From assembly GCA_019912385.1 (NCBI GenBank), contig JAIOIW010000105.1, positions 1 to 64,000 of the forward strand: DNA of 64,000 nt, written 5' to 3'. The position numbers and the translations under genes are program-made. This document shows positions 36,242 through 46,626 of the stretch, one piece after another. Under the pieces are notes generated by a model. The model was given only the letters and a program-made list of their open reading frames with translations, was not told where the DNA came from and made no database searches. Numbering within the stretch: position 1 is the first letter of the stretch; each line of letters begins with the position of its first letter. This DNA is from Notoacmeibacter sp. Lineage in GTDB: Bacteria > Pseudomonadota > Alphaproteobacteria > Rhizobiales > Rhizobiaceae.

Positions 36242-37639
36242 CTATCGCAGTTCCACCGTTTCGTGCAGCACCGGGCATCGCACCTTGCCGCCCTGCCCGG
36301 CGACCAGTTTTTCCATCGCCGCCATGCCACCTTGGGCGTCGCCGTGAACCAGGAAGGTGGTTTTCGGCGCGCCCGCGCCCGAATACCAGCGCAACAGCTC
36401 GTCCTGGCCCGCATGGGCGGAGAAACCGTTGATGGTGCAGGCGCGGGCGCGCACACCGATCACCTGACCGTAGAGCTTCACGGTCCCTTCGCCATCGATG
36501 ATCCGCCGCGCAAGCGTGCCTTGCGCTGCGAAGCCAACGAATATGACGGTGCATTCGGGGCGCCAGAGATTGTGCTTGAGGTGGTGCAGCACGCGCCCGC
36601 CGGTGCACATGCCTGAGCCGGCGAGAATGACGGCGCCGCTCTCGACGCGGTTGAGCGCGATGGAGTCTGCGACCTGGCGGGTGAATTTCAGGCCCGGCAG
36701 ATCGAGCGGATCGTGCCCCTTGCGAAGGGCATCGCCCAGTTCGGGCTTGAGACAGTCCGGATGGTTCCTGAAAATCTGGGTTGCCGAAATGGCCATCGGC
36801 GAATCCAGGAAAACCGGCAGGTAGGGCGACAGGACCTTGTCGCGCACGCCTTGGGCGAGGTGAAACAGGATCTCCTGCGCGCGCTCCAGCGCGAAGGTCG
36901 GAATGATGACATTCCCGCCGCGCCTGTGGGTTTCGGTAATCGCCTCGTAGAGTTCCGCCACCGATTCCTTCAGCCCCCTGTGGCGGCGGTCGCCATAGGT
37001 CGTTTCCATCACCACGTAGTCGGCTTGCGGCGGCAAGGCCGGGTCGCGCAGGATCGACCGCCCGAAAGGCCCGAGATCGCCGGAGAAGACGATCCGCGTC
37101 CGGTCCCCGCCATCGCCGGCATCGATGACCAGGAAGGCGGAACCGAGAATGTGCCCCGCTTCGGCGAACCGAACATGGAGGTTGCGGCCGATCTCGATGC
37201 GGGTATCGAATTCGGCCGTCCGCCCGAACTGGTCGAAGGCGCGAGCCGCATCATAGACGCCGTAAAGCGGTTGAGGACCCTTCTGGCCGTGGCGTTGAAG
37301 ATTGCGCGCCGCACGGGCGGCATCCTCCTCGTGGATCTGGGCGGCATCGAGCAGGACCAGCCTGGCGAGGTCACGGGTTGCGGCCGTGGCGATGATCTCG
37401 CCCTTGAAGCCACGCTTGACCAGGAGAGGAATGCGGCCGCAGTGGTCGAGATGGGCGTGGGTGAGAAGCAGGATGTCGATCGATTCGGGATCGAAACCGA
37501 AATCATCGAAATTGCGCCGCTCCTCCTCGTCGTTGCCCTGGAAGAGGCCGCAATCGATCAGGATGCGCTTGTTGCCTGTATCGAGAAGATAGCAGGAGCC
37601 GGTCACACCCCCGGCGGCGCCGTGGAAAGAAAGCTTCAT
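36242..37639 (-). CDS. MBL-fold beta-CASP RNA-processing exonuclease
   Basis: The 465-residue protein belongs to the CPSF73/Ysh1-like metallo-beta-lactamase group that cleaves RNA. Zinc ligands are visible in THAHLDHCGRIP, EAGHILGSAF and FSGDLGP. The beta-CASP and C-terminal motifs are ILAGSGMCTGGRVLHHL and NGFSAHAGQDELLRW. I placed the start at the ATG at 37639 with AAGGGAG before it; a TTG at 37675 overlaps the capA-like stop but has no homology after it. It is co-transcribed with the CapA-like gene. Such proteins often belong to anaerobic or stress regulons. Confidence 0.9.
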   Translation of the reverse strand: MKLSFHGAAGGVTGSCYLLDTGNKRILIDCGLFQGNDEEERRNFDDFGFDPESIDILLLTHAHLDHCGRIPLLVKRGFKGEIIATAATRDLARLVLLDAAQIHEEDAARAARNLQRHGQKGPQPLYGVYDAARAFDQFGRTAEFDTRIEIGRNLHVRFAEAGHILGSAFLVIDAGDGGDRTRIVFSGDLGPFGRSILRDPALPPQADYVVMETTYGDRRHRGLKESVAELYEAITETHRRGGNVIIPTFALERAQEILFHLAQGVRDKVLSPYLPVFLDSPMAISATQIFRNHPDCLKPELGDALRKGHDPLDLPGLKFTRQVADSIALNRVESGAVILAGSGMCTGGRVLHHLKHNLWRPECTVIFVGFAAQGTLARRIIDGEGTVKLYGQVIGVRARACTINGFSAHAGQDELLRWYSGAGAPKTTFLVHGDAQGGMAAMEKLVAGQGGKVRCPVLHETVELR

Positions 37640-37671
37640 CCGGCCCCAATCTCCCTTGCTGACATGACCGT

Positions 37672-38763
37672 TCAACCTAGCAGAAGCGTGTCACCCGCGC
37701 CCATCTTGATCGAGCCGCCGAAACGGGCGCATTCGCGGTCGAGCCTTCGCGCGAACCATTCTGCATCCGCGCCGCGCGCCCGCACCAACCGGAACTTCTC
37801 GAGACGGAACGGTACGATTTCGAGCGAATTCAGTCGCCGGCTTATCGCGTCGATGTCGAGGAAATAACCGCCGACGAGGTCGGGGCGGAATTCCTCGCGC
37901 CCGCCAATTCCCTCGTAGTCGTTGATGAAATCGCCGCATCCGTAGAAAACCGGCCTTCCGTCGATCAGTTCGATCGCCATTGGGTGATGGGAGGAATGGC
38001 CGTGGACGACATCGACGCCTGCCTGCCTGACGAGGCGATGGGCAAACGACCTGTGGCTTTCCGGCACGCCGTATCCCCAATTCGCCCCCCAGTGGATCGA
38101 GACCACGACCAAGTCCTCCGGACGGGAGGCGGCGCGGATATCGTCGGCGATCCGGTGGAAGGCCGTATCGTCCGTATCGGCCAGGAAGTTGACCCCCGCC
38201 CTTTCCGGCCCTGCGCGCCAGGGCTCCGGAACGCCGCTCGATTCGCAGCCATAGGCGAATACTGCGACACGGCGGGCAGCCACGGGATCAAATATCGCCG
38301 GGCTGGCGGCCGCCTGCGCGTTCTTGCCCGCGCCGCAAAAGGCTATCCCGGCTCCGGCCAAAGCGGCGAGAGTATCCCGCAGCCCGACATCGCACCAATC
38401 GAGAACATGGTTGTTTGCCAGGACGCAGCAATCGACCCCGGCCGCCGAAAGGCAATCGGTGTTTGCCGGGTTCATCCGGTAATTGATGCCCTTCGGGTAG
38501 GGCGAGCCGCGCGCAGTAACCGCCGTTTCAAGATTGATGATCCTGAGGTCGGGCTTGCGGCCCTCGAACTCGGCCAGTGCATCGCCCCAGATATAATCCG
38601 GCGTCACCGGCCGTGCGATCGGGCCCGATGTGCGCTCGGCCAGTTCGACATAGTCGAGCGCGCTGCGGATGTAGCCTTCGAACAGTTCGGAGTCGCAGGG
38701 ATGTGGCAGGATCTGATCGATCCCGCGGCCGGTCATCACATCGCCGCACAGAAACAGCTTCAT
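37672..38763 (-). CDS. CapA-family metallophosphatase-like protein
   Basis: CapA-type proteins have a calcineurin-like fold and are known from poly-gamma-glutamate capsule synthesis, but most members have other, unknown roles. The 363-residue protein shows metal-site motifs at FLCGDVMTGRGID (near residue 4), NLETAVT, LANNHVLDW, SIHWGANWGYG and HGHSSHHPM. It has no signal peptide, so it is probably cytoplasmic. It starts an operon with the MBL nuclease and is divergent from glk, with a near-consensus FNR/FixK box between them. Confidence 0.88.
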   Translation of the reverse strand: MKLFLCGDVMTGRGIDQILPHPCDSELFEGYIRSALDYVELAERTSGPIARPVTPDYIWGDALAEFEGRKPDLRIINLETAVTARGSPYPKGINYRMNPANTDCLSAAGVDCCVLANNHVLDWCDVGLRDTLAALAGAGIAFCGAGKNAQAAASPAIFDPVAARRVAVFAYGCESSGVPEPWRAGPERAGVNFLADTDDTAFHRIADDIRAASRPEDLVVVSIHWGANWGYGVPESHRSFAHRLVRQAGVDVVHGHSSHHPMAIELIDGRPVFYGCGDFINDYEGIGGREEFRPDLVGGYFLDIDAISRRLNSLEIVPFRLEKFRLVRARGADAEWFARRLDRECARFGGSIKMGAGDTLLLG

Positions 38764-38835
38764 CAGGTTTACCGCTCCCTGCCGATTCGCCGAAGCGTGT
38801 TACCGCTCACCATGCCAAATACGCGCCCGCGGGCC

Positions 38836-38849
38836 ATGACAAACGTCAA
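38836..38849. promoter_or_regulatory. FNR/FixK-type box (one mismatch) between capA-like gene and glk
   Basis: ATGACAAACGTCAA matches TTGA-N6-TCAA except for the first base. It lies 73 bases before the capA-like start and 53 before glk, so it could act on either. It is weaker than the boxes at 45182 and 62545 and counts mainly because of them. Confidence 0.4.
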
Positions 38850-38901
38850 TGGCATAACCATCATATGCGGTCATCGTTTGCACACATGGAGACCGCGAGG
38901 C

Positions 38902-39933
38902 ATGATTTTGGAGGAAGGCCAAAAGCCCCAAGGCTCAGGCAGGCGCCGATGGTTCCTGGTCGGCGACATCGGCGGTACGCACACACGTTTCGCGCTCTGC
39001 GACAGCACCGATCTCTCGCTCTCCGGTTTCGTGAAAAACCAGACCGGCGAATTCCCGACGCTGGAAGCGGCGATCAACGATTATCTTGGTGGTTGCAGGC
39101 TTGTGCCGACCGGCGCCTGCCTCGCAATAGCCGCGCCGGTCGACAGGGACGTGGTGAGCCTGACCAACGCGCATTGGGCCTTCTCGCGCGAGGGCATGGT
39201 CGCGGCAACCGGCATCGGCGAGATCCTGCTCGTGAACGATTTCGAGGCCCAGGCCCTGGCGCTACCCTTGCTCGGCGCCGCGGATCTCGCCACGATCTGT
39301 ACAGGTGCCCTCCTTCCGCATGCGCCCAAGGTGGTCGTCGGTCCCGGCACCGGATTCGGCGTGGCGAGCCTTGTCCGGTCGGGACCGCGGCGGGAGGCGA
39401 TCGCTGGCGAAGGCGGGCACATCACCTTCGGCGCAACGAACGAGGCCGAATATTCGATCCTGAACGCGATTGCGCGCGAAACCGGGCATGTCTCGATCGA
39501 GCGCGTCCTGTCCGGCTCGGGCATCGAGCGCATTCACAAGGCGCTGGGCGAGGCATCGGGCGGTCAGTTTGCGAACCGTTCGGCGCCGGAGATCGTGCGC
39601 CTTGCCGAGGAAGAAGGCGACGCGCTGGCGCGAAGAACGCTCGACATCTTCGTCTCGGTGCTGGCGCGCGTTGCCGGCGATATAGCGCTTGCGCTCGGCG
39701 CAAGGGGCGGCGTTTATCTCGCGGGCGGCATTCCGCCGAGGATCCTCAAGACCTTGAGGTCCGGCGTTTTCGAAAAGGCTTTCAGGAACAAGGGCCGGCT
39801 TTCGAACTACCTCGCGGATATCCCGGTCAATGTCGTGACCGCGCCCGATGCGGGCCTCAGGGGCGCTGCCGCCGCGTTCGTGACGGCGGACCATTCGCGG
39901 CAACCGGATCAGGGCGCAGCAGTCCCCAGATAG
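38902..39933 (+). CDS. glk: Glucokinase
   Basis: Glucokinase of the bacterial Glk family phosphorylates glucose with ATP. The ATP-binding motif is VGDIGGTHTRFALCD near residue 20; the substrate region VNDFEAQALALPLL and the VVGPGTGFGVASLV motif are intact, as is the EGGHITFGATNEAE segment that holds the catalytic Glu/His. The ATG at 38902 gives 343 residues; the frame is open for another 900 bases upstream, but this is only the complement of capA. It pairs in function with the glucose-type ABC transporter at 45330-49520. Its 3' end overlaps the converging ACP gene by 25 bases. Confidence 0.93.
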   Translation: MILEEGQKPQGSGRRRWFLVGDIGGTHTRFALCDSTDLSLSGFVKNQTGEFPTLEAAINDYLGGCRLVPTGACLAIAAPVDRDVVSLTNAHWAFSREGMVAATGIGEILLVNDFEAQALALPLLGAADLATICTGALLPHAPKVVVGPGTGFGVASLVRSGPRREAIAGEGGHITFGATNEAEYSILNAIARETGHVSIERVLSGSGIERIHKALGEASGGQFANRSAPEIVRLAEEEGDALARRTLDIFVSVLARVAGDIALALGARGGVYLAGGIPPRILKTLRSGVFEKAFRNKGRLSNYLADIPVNVVTAPDAGLRGAAAAFVTADHSRQPDQGAAVPR

Positions 39934-40154
39934 GCGAGCATCGCGTTGACGCTTGCCATCTGGGCGTAGTCGCTTTCCGGCATTTCGGCGCCGGTCGCCT
40001 TGGACAGGGCGGCCACCAGATTGAGGAAATCCATCGAATCGATATCGAATTCCTCGCGAAGGTCGCCGTCGCGGTCGACCGTGTCGATCTCGATATCCGG
40101 GGCGATGCGGTGCAGTTCGCGGATCAGGACCGCTTCGATTTCGTCCTGGGTCAT
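39909..40154 (-). CDS. Acyl carrier protein (specialised)
   Basis: The 81-residue acidic protein has the phosphopantetheine attachment motif FDIDSMDFLN with Ser40. It differs clearly from housekeeping AcpP, so it is a dedicated carrier. It overlaps the E2 gene by four bases (ATGA), making it the last gene of the operon acyl-CoA synthetase-E1-E2-ACP. A carrier protein coupled to a 2-oxoacid dehydrogenase suggests acyl transfer to ACP, which is inference. Confidence 0.9.
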   Translation of the reverse strand: MTQDEIEAVLIRELHRIAPDIEIDTVDRDGDLREEFDIDSMDFLNLVAALSKATGAEMPESDYAQMASVNAMLAYLGTAAP

Positions 40155-41344
40155 AGTTTTTCGGGCTCCTGCAGCAGCCTGTCTATCTCGTTGAGGAACA
40201 GCGCACCGCGATGGCCATCGCTGACGCGGTGGTCGGCGGCAAGCGTGGCGGTGACGATGCGTCGCGGCGCGACGGTCCCGTTTTCGATCCAGGGCCGCTC
40301 TGCCGGCATGCCGAACCCGACGATGGCCACCTGCGGCGGATAGATCACCCCGAAGAGCGCTTCGACGCCGCGCTCTCCGAGGCTCGAAACCGTGATCGTC
40401 GGATCGGAAAGTTCGGTTGCCCTGAACCGCCCTGCCCTGACGCGCGCGACCAGGTCGCGCATCGCCGCCATGAGAGCCTCAGTGGTGAGCGACGCGGTGT
40501 CATGGATGGCCGGGGCGACCAGTCCGCCACCGCGGATATTGATGGCAACCCCGACATGGACGGTTTCGGCCGGACGAAAGCGGCCGTCCTCGAAATGACC
40601 GCTGAACTCCGGGTATTTTCCGCAGGCGAGCGCCACGGCCTTCACGAACAGGGCGGCAACCAGGATACGTTCGTCAGGCGGGCGATCCGCGTTGTGTCCC
40701 GCCACATAGGCGTCTGCCCTGGTGAGATCGATTGTGTTCCACAGGTAGTAGTGCGGGATTTCGCGCTTGGACCGGGCCATGGCGGCGGCAATTGCAACGC
40801 GCATGCCCGACATCGGCTCGGCGGGGCGCTTTTGGGCTTCAGGTGCGCCACCCAGGGCAGCCGCGACATCGGCGAGTTCTATCGCACCGCCCGGCCCGGT
40901 ACCGGAAAGGGACGCGATATCGATGCCTCTCGATTCTGCAAGACGGCGGGCGGCAGGCGAGATGCTACGACGGGCCCCGGGTGCCGCCGCTGCCTCCGGC
41001 GCACGCGCTGGTTCGGCAGCAGAAGGCGGGGCTGGCGGGGCCGCAGCCTCTGCTTTGCGAACCGGGGGCTCCGGTGCGGGGGGCGGCTCACCGCCACCTG
41101 CAGCCTCGCTCTCGCCGCGGATCATCGCGAGTGGTGTGCCGACCGGCACCGTGGTCCCGACATCGACCAACTGGCTGTCGACAATACCGTCGTTGAATAC
41201 CTCGATCTCGATCGCGCCCTTCTGGGTATCGATAACCGCGATGACGTCCCCGCGCTTGACCGCATCGCCGGGTTGCTTGAGCCATTCGACAAGTGTGCCG
41301 GCCTCCATGTCGGCCCCGAGTGACGGCATATGGAACGCTTCCAT
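40151..41344 (-). CDS. 2-oxoacid dehydrogenase E2 component (lipoyl acyltransferase)
   Basis: E2 transfers the acyl group from lipoate to an acceptor, usually CoA. The 397-residue protein has one lipoyl domain (about 1-76, lipoyl lysine in DTQKGAIEIE, where most E2 have TDKA), a subunit-binding domain (about 125-160, ISPAARRLAESRGID) and the catalytic domain with the HRVSDGHRGALFL active-site His and Asp. It is four bases from the E1 gene and overlaps the ACP gene. No E3 (dihydrolipoamide dehydrogenase) gene is in this operon, so a shared E3 must be used. Confidence 0.92.
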   Translation of the reverse strand: MEAFHMPSLGADMEAGTLVEWLKQPGDAVKRGDVIAVIDTQKGAIEIEVFNDGIVDSQLVDVGTTVPVGTPLAMIRGESEAAGGGEPPPAPEPPVRKAEAAAPPAPPSAAEPARAPEAAAAPGARRSISPAARRLAESRGIDIASLSGTGPGGAIELADVAAALGGAPEAQKRPAEPMSGMRVAIAAAMARSKREIPHYYLWNTIDLTRADAYVAGHNADRPPDERILVAALFVKAVALACGKYPEFSGHFEDGRFRPAETVHVGVAINIRGGGLVAPAIHDTASLTTEALMAAMRDLVARVRAGRFRATELSDPTITVSSLGERGVEALFGVIYPPQVAIVGFGMPAERPWIENGTVAPRRIVTATLAADHRVSDGHRGALFLNEIDRLLQEPEKL

Positions 41345-41348
41345 CGGC

Positions 41349-43343
41349 TCAGTTCCTGCCCATCAGCTTCAATGCCGCTGCAACGATGGCGGGCGTCTGC
41401 GGTATCGCCGCTTCCTCCAGATGATGGGCATAGGGGATCGGCACTTCGACGCTGCAAACGCGCGCCAGCGGCGCGTCGAGTTCATAGAAAGCGTCCTCGG
41501 CCAGTCGCATGCCGATCTCGGCGGCAAGGCTGCCGCTTTTCCAGCCCTCGTCCACCATCAGCACGCGGTGGGTCTTCGCGACGGAAGTCGTGATCGTCTC
41601 CATGTCGAGCGGCCTCAACGAGCGCAGATCGATCACTTCCGCCTCGATGCCCTTTGCCGAAAGCTCCGATGCCGCGTCCAGCGACTTGAACAGCGAACCG
41701 CCGTAGGTGACAAGCGTGAAATCGCTGCCCTGCCGCCGGACGACAGCCTTGTCGATATCGACCGGTCCGGCATTCTCGGCAAGCCCGCCGGAATGGTTAT
41801 AGAGCATGACGTTCTCGAAGATCAGGACCGGATCGGGCTCCTGCAAGGCGGTCCACAGCATGCCGCGCGCATCCTCCAGGGTCGCGGGGGCAAGAACACG
41901 TATGCCGGGGATATGAGCATACCAGCCTTCCAGGCTGTGAGAATGCTGCGCGGCCAGTTGCTTGCCGGCGCCGGTGGCCATGCGAATGACGACCGGCACG
42001 TTGAACTGGCCGTTCGACATGTGCCGCAAGGTCGCCGCCGTGTTGAGGATCTGATCGAGCGCGAGCAGGGAGAAGTTTACAGTCATGACCTCGACGATCG
42101 GCTTCATGCCGGCTATGGCCGCGCCGATACCGGCACCGGTGAAACCCGACTCCGAGAGCGGCGTGTCGCGGATGCGTGCAGGCCCGTAAATGTCGAGCAG
42201 GCCCTTGGAGACCGCGTAGCAGCCGCCGTAGCGGCCGACATCCTCGCCCATCAGGAAAACCCGCTCGTCGCGTTCGAACGCATCGACGATCGCCGCTCGC
42301 ACGGCCTCCCGATAGGTCGTCTCGACCGTCTGCCCGGGCTTTGCCGGCGGGGGCGGCGCGGGCCGCTCGCCGGCGACGACATCGCGCGCAAGGTCTTCGA
42401 GCGGCTCCCATTTGCCCTGCTCGGCGAACTCGACCGCCTGCCGGATTTCTGCCGCGACCTCGGCCTCGATCTTCTCGACATCGGAATGATGGATCAGGGC
42501 GTTCTGCTCCAGCCAGCCCTGGAAGCGTAAGATCGGTCCCTTGACGCGCCACGCCTCGACCTCCTCCTTCGGGCGATAAAGCTGGGCATCGAACATGGAA
42601 TGGGCACGGAAACGGTAGGTCCGGCATTCGAGCAGGTAAGGCTCGCCGGTTTCCTTCATGATGCCGAGCGCGCGTCGCGTCGCTGCCTCGACCGCCACGA
42701 CATCCATGCCGTCGACCACTTCGCTTCGCATGTCGTAGCATTTCGCCTTGGCGGCAATGTCGGTCGCCGCCTCGGAGAGGTCCAGCGCCGTGCCCATGGC
42801 GTAGCCGTTGTTCTCGCAGACGAACAGGACGGGCAAGTCCCACAGCGAGGCAAGGTTCATGCTTTCGTGGAATTCGCCCTCGGCAACCGCGCCCTCGCCG
42901 AAGAAACAGGCGGTCACGCGGTCCTCGGCGCGCATCTTGTCGGCAAGCGCGAGGCCGGTCGCGAGCGGAAGGCCGCCGCCGACGATCGCGTTGCCGCCGT
43001 AGAAATTCGCCTCGTGGCTGAACAGATGCATCGAGCCGCCGCGCCCGCCGGCGCAGCCCTCGGCCTTGCCGTACATCTCCGCCATGATGGCGGGCATGGG
43101 AACGCCGCGCACCAGTGCGTGGCCATGTTCGCGGTAGGTGGCGACAATGCGGTCTTCGGGCTTGAGCACCGTGATGACGCCGGTCGCCACGGCCTCCTCG
43201 CCGTCATAGAGGTGGAGAAATCCCCGTATCTTTTCCTGCGTGTAGAGTTCCGCGCATTTTTCCTCGAAACGGCGCACCCGGATCATCTGCGCCAGCAGAT
43301 CGAGCGCGTGGGCGCGGTCGAGATGGGGTTTTTGTGCAGTCAT
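41349..43343 (-). CDS. Fused E1 alpha-beta subunit of a 2-oxoacid dehydrogenase
   Basis: The 664-residue protein joins the two subunits of a pyruvate/acetoin-type, thiamine-diphosphate-dependent E1. Residues 1-330 are the alpha part, with the TPP motif [17 protein letters not shown] followed by CENN. Residues 340-664 are the beta part, starting [17 protein letters not shown] and including [29 protein letters not shown] and the C-terminal VDEGWKSG segment. Alpha-beta fusions are less common than separate genes. The substrate could be pyruvate or a longer 2-oxoacid. Confidence 0.92.
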   Translation of the reverse strand: MTAQKPHLDRAHALDLLAQMIRVRRFEEKCAELYTQEKIRGFLHLYDGEEAVATGVITVLKPEDRIVATYREHGHALVRGVPMPAIMAEMYGKAEGCAGGRGGSMHLFSHEANFYGGNAIVGGGLPLATGLALADKMRAEDRVTACFFGEGAVAEGEFHESMNLASLWDLPVLFVCENNGYAMGTALDLSEAATDIAAKAKCYDMRSEVVDGMDVVAVEAATRRALGIMKETGEPYLLECRTYRFRAHSMFDAQLYRPKEEVEAWRVKGPILRFQGWLEQNALIHHSDVEKIEAEVAAEIRQAVEFAEQGKWEPLEDLARDVVAGERPAPPPPAKPGQTVETTYREAVRAAIVDAFERDERVFLMGEDVGRYGGCYAVSKGLLDIYGPARIRDTPLSESGFTGAGIGAAIAGMKPIVEVMTVNFSLLALDQILNTAATLRHMSNGQFNVPVVIRMATGAGKQLAAQHSHSLEGWYAHIPGIRVLAPATLEDARGMLWTALQEPDPVLIFENVMLYNHSGGLAENAGPVDIDKAVVRRQGSDFTLVTYGGSLFKSLDAASELSAKGIEAEVIDLRSLRPLDMETITTSVAKTHRVLMVDEGWKSGSLAAEIGMRLAEDAFYELDAPLARVCSVEVPIPYAHHLEEAAIPQTPAIVAAALKLMGRN

Positions 43344-45094
43344 TTCTCGTCACTTTCGAGCGTCGAAATATCCCCCTCGGCGAGGCCCAGTTCACGGGCT
43401 TTCAGCAGCCGGCGCATGATCTTGCCGCTGCGTGTCTTCGGCAGGTTCTGGCGGAACGCGATATCCTTCGGCGCGACAGCGGGTCCCAGACGCTTGCGGG
43501 CATGGCCGATGAGATCGAGACGCAGATCTTCGCCTGGCTCGAAGCCGGGCTTCAGGGCGACGAAGGCCTTGACGATCTCGCCGGCCGTCTCGTCGGGAAT
43601 GCCGATGACACCGGCCTCGGCGACGGCCTCATGTTCCATGAGCGCGCTTTCGACCTCGAAGGGGCCGATCAGGTGGCCGGCGCTCTTGATGACGTCGTCG
43701 GCACGGCCGACAAACCAGAAATAGCCGTCGGCGTCGCGGGTCGCGAGATCCCCGGTCAGGTACCAGCCGCCCGAAAAGCACTTCCGGTAGCGTGCTTCCT
43801 CGTTCAGATAGGCCCGCATCATGGATGGCCAGCCGGGCTTCAGCGCCAGTTCGCCGACCGTGTCCGACCCGGTCTCCTCTTGCGCCTCGCCGTCGTCCTT
43901 GTTGACGATGGCCGCAACGATACCGGGCAGCGGCTTGCCCATTGAGCCGGGCCTGACATCCATCGATGCGTAGTTGGCGATCATGATGCCGCCTGTCTCG
44001 GTCTGCCACCAGTTGTCGTGAAAAGGCATGCCGAAGACCTCGTTGCCCCAGACGACCGCTTCGGAATTGAGCGGCTCGCCGACGCTTGCCATGAACCGCA
44101 GTGCGGAAAGGTCGAATTCCTTGATGAGGTCGGTGCCGGCCTTCATCAGCATGCGGATCGCCGTCGGCGCTGTGTACCAGACATTGACCTTCTCGTCCCG
44201 GAGGATGGCATACCAGCGTTCGGCATCGAATTCGGCCTCGTCCACGATCATGGTGACGCCATTGGTGAGCGGCGCGATGATGCCGTAGGAAGTTCCTGTG
44301 ACCCAGCCCGGATCGGCGGTGCACCAATAGGTATCGCCCTCGCGCAGGTCCAGCGCGACGCGGCCCGTATAGTTGTGCGCAACCACGGCCTGGTGCACGT
44401 GGACCGCCCCCTTGGGCTTGCCTGTCGTGCCACTGGTGAAGTGCAGGAGTGCTATATCCTCGGGGTCCATGGCCTCCACTTCAAAGCTGTCCGAAGCCCG
44501 ACCCATCAGTTCGCCGAGGCCGTGGACGCCCGGATCGCCATCCCCATCACCGTCGACCAGGAGAATGGTGTGAAGTGTCGGAAGGTCCTGGCGGATCTGC
44601 GCCACCTTGCGCCTGTAGAGCGCCTTGCTGGTGACCAGGACACTTGCCTCGCCGATCTCCATGCGGGACTTCACCGGTTCGGGGCCGAAGGCGGAAAAAA
44701 GCGGGGAAAAGACGCATCCCGCCTTCAGAGTTCCGAGGGCAGCGAAATAGAGGTCGGGAACCCGCCCGAGCAGCGCATAGATCCGGTCCCCGCGCGCGGC
44801 GCCGATCTGGCGGATCACATTGGCGAAGCGGTTGGTTTCCTCATCGAGTTCGCCATAGCTGATGTCCCGGCGCGTGCCGTCTTTCGCGATCCATCGCAAC
44901 GCCGTTCGCGCGCCGCCGCCAGCGCGGACATGCCGCGTTACGGCTTCGTGAGCGATGTTGATCTTTCCGCCCGCAAGACCATCAAGCAACTCGCCGGCTT
45001 TTTCCCATGAAAAGGCCGCATACTCCGCATCATAGTCGCGCATGTTGGCCCGGGATTTTTCATCAGCCGATTTTGCGAGTTTCTCTTGTGGCAC
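43340..45094 (-). CDS. Acetyl/acyl-CoA synthetase, AMP-forming
   Basis: The enzyme makes acyl-AMP and then acyl-CoA from a carboxylate, CoA and ATP. The 584-residue protein shows [14 protein letters not shown] (phosphate loop), the [20 protein letters not shown] hinge region and [10 protein letters not shown], whose lysine is the acetylation-controlled catalytic residue of acetyl-CoA synthetases. It is shorter than AcsA (about 650) and its acid is uncertain. I chose the GTG at 45094, preceded by GAGAGGAAG; an ATG at 45043 lacks a ribosome site. It is the first gene of the operon with E1, E2 and ACP and lies 87 bases downstream of a perfect FNR/FixK box. Confidence 0.88.
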   Translation of the reverse strand: MPQEKLAKSADEKSRANMRDYDAEYAAFSWEKAGELLDGLAGGKINIAHEAVTRHVRAGGGARTALRWIAKDGTRRDISYGELDEETNRFANVIRQIGAARGDRIYALLGRVPDLYFAALGTLKAGCVFSPLFSAFGPEPVKSRMEIGEASVLVTSKALYRRKVAQIRQDLPTLHTILLVDGDGDGDPGVHGLGELMGRASDSFEVEAMDPEDIALLHFTSGTTGKPKGAVHVHQAVVAHNYTGRVALDLREGDTYWCTADPGWVTGTSYGIIAPLTNGVTMIVDEAEFDAERWYAILRDEKVNVWYTAPTAIRMLMKAGTDLIKEFDLSALRFMASVGEPLNSEAVVWGNEVFGMPFHDNWWQTETGGIMIANYASMDVRPGSMGKPLPGIVAAIVNKDDGEAQEETGSDTVGELALKPGWPSMMRAYLNEEARYRKCFSGGWYLTGDLATRDADGYFWFVGRADDVIKSAGHLIGPFEVESALMEHEAVAEAGVIGIPDETAGEIVKAFVALKPGFEPGEDLRLDLIGHARKRLGPAVAPKDIAFRQNLPKTRSGKIMRRLLKARELGLAEGDISTLESDEK

Positions 45095-45181
45095 AGATAC
45101 TTCTTCCTCTCCCTTGTCGGGTAGCGACCGGTTTCGCCAACTATCCGAAATCAAATCTTTTCCAAGGCAATCAGCGCGGCA

Positions 45182-45195
45182 TTGATAGCCGTCAA
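45182..45195. promoter_or_regulatory. Perfect FNR/FixK-type box upstream of the acyl-CoA synthetase operon
   Basis: TTGATAGCCGTCAA fits TTGA-N6-TCAA exactly. It lies 88 bases before the GTG of the synthetase (minus strand) and 135 bases before the sugar-binding-protein gene (plus strand). The distance suits activation of the minus-strand operon. Confidence 0.6.
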
Positions 45196-45329
45196 TGTCT
45201 CGTTCCGAACTCCTTCCCTAAACTTTAAAACACGTACTGATGGCAGCCGTTCGTCATAAAGTGGATCGGCATCCCGAGCGGCTTCGGAAACGGTCAGGCG
45301 TAGCGAATCTCGAACTGGAGGAACTACCG

Positions 45330-46583
45330 ATGAACACGTTGACACGCATATTGGTAACGACTGTTGCAATCGGACTTGCGGCATCGGGTGTCGCCCGCGC
45401 GGACGGCACTGTCGAGGTTCTCCACTGGTGGACCTCGGGCGGCGAGGCCAAGGCTGTCGGAGAGCTCAAGAACGCATTCGAAAACCAGGGCGGCAAGTGG
45501 ATCGACTCGCCGATCGCCGGAGGTGGCGGCGACGCGGCGATGACCGCCCTGCGTGCCCGCGTCGTGGCGGGCAACCCGCCCACGGCGGTGCAGCTCAAGG
45601 GACCGGGCATCCAGGAGTGGGCCGCGGAAGGCGCGCTGAACGACGTCGATGCCGTGGCCCAGGCCGAGAGTTGGGACGGCGTGCTGCCGCCGGTCCTCGC
45701 CGGTATCATGAAATATGAAGGCAAATACGTCGCCGCGCCGGTCAACATCCACCGGGTCGACTGGTTCTGGGCCAATCCGGAAGTACTGGCGAAGGCCGGC
45801 ATCACCGAGATGCCGAAGACCTGGGACGAGTTCAACGCCGCGGCCGACAAGCTGATGGCGATGGGAATCACTCCGCTCGCCCATGGCGGCCAGCCATGGC
45901 AGGATGCGACCGTGTTCGAGGACGTGGTGCTCGGGGTCGGCGGCGCCGACTTCTACCGCAAGGCGCTGGTGGAACTCGACCAGGATGCCCTGACAAGTGA
46001 CACCATGGTCAAGGCCTTCGACCAGTTGCGCAAGATGCGCGGTTATGTCGATGCCAACTTCTCGGGCCGCGACTGGAACCTCGCCACCGCGATGGTCATG
46101 AAGGGCGAAGCGGCCTTCCAGATCATGGGCGACTGGGCCAAGGGCGAATTCCTGGCCGCCGGCAAGGTGCCTGGCAAGGATTTCCTCTGCGCACCGACGC
46201 CGGGCAACGGCTTTGTGCTGAACTCCGATTCCTTCACGTTCTTCAAGGTGTCGGGCGAAGACAACCTGAAAGGCCAGCAGGTGCTTGCCAGCCTGATCAT
46301 GTCACCGGGTTTCCAGGAGACATTCAACCTCGCCAAGGGCTCGATCCCGGCGCGCACCGACGTGGCGCTCGACAAGTTCGATTCCTGCGCGATCAGGTCG
46401 CATGAAGATCTCGTCGCCGCGGTGGCCAGCAATTCGCTGGTGCCGTCAATGGCCCACGAAATGGCCATTTCGCGGTCGGTACGCGGCGAGTTTCTCGATC
46501 TCGTGACGAATTTCTTCAATTCCGACATGTCGTCGGCGGATGCGGCCAAGATGTTGGCCGACGCCGTTAAACGCGCCCAGTAA
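45330..46583 (+). CDS. Glucose-type ABC transporter substrate-binding protein
   Basis: This is a periplasmic sugar-binding protein of the type found in GtsABCD glucose importers of Pseudomonas: the segments VEVLHWWTSGGEAKAV, IAGGGGDAAMTALRARVV, PVNIHRVDWFW and LAHGGQPWQDATVFE match that group as I remember it. A signal peptide (ending GVARA) begins at the ATG at 45330, which has GGAGG 8 bases upstream; the longer frame to 45240 is not used. The protein has 417 residues. It heads an operon of transporter, glycosyltransferase and acyltransferase genes. Confidence 0.9.
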   Translation: MNTLTRILVTTVAIGLAASGVARADGTVEVLHWWTSGGEAKAVGELKNAFENQGGKWIDSPIAGGGGDAAMTALRARVVAGNPPTAVQLKGPGIQEWAAEGALNDVDAVAQAESWDGVLPPVLAGIMKYEGKYVAAPVNIHRVDWFWANPEVLAKAGITEMPKTWDEFNAAADKLMAMGITPLAHGGQPWQDATVFEDVVLGVGGADFYRKALVELDQDALTSDTMVKAFDQLRKMRGYVDANFSGRDWNLATAMVMKGEAAFQIMGDWAKGEFLAAGKVPGKDFLCAPTPGNGFVLNSDSFTFFKVSGEDNLKGQQVLASLIMSPGFQETFNLAKGSIPARTDVALDKFDSCAIRSHEDLVAAVASNSLVPSMAHEMAISRSVRGEFLDLVTNFFNSDMSSADAAKMLADAVKRAQ

Positions 46584-46626
46584 CCAAGTGCCGGCGGGGG
46601 CCACGCGCTCCCGCCGGGTTCATGTG

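Noticed and set aside
37984-38901. Long open frame upstream of and in frame with glk
   Set aside because: It is the complement of the capA-like gene and has no family features; homology to glucokinase begins only at about 38902.
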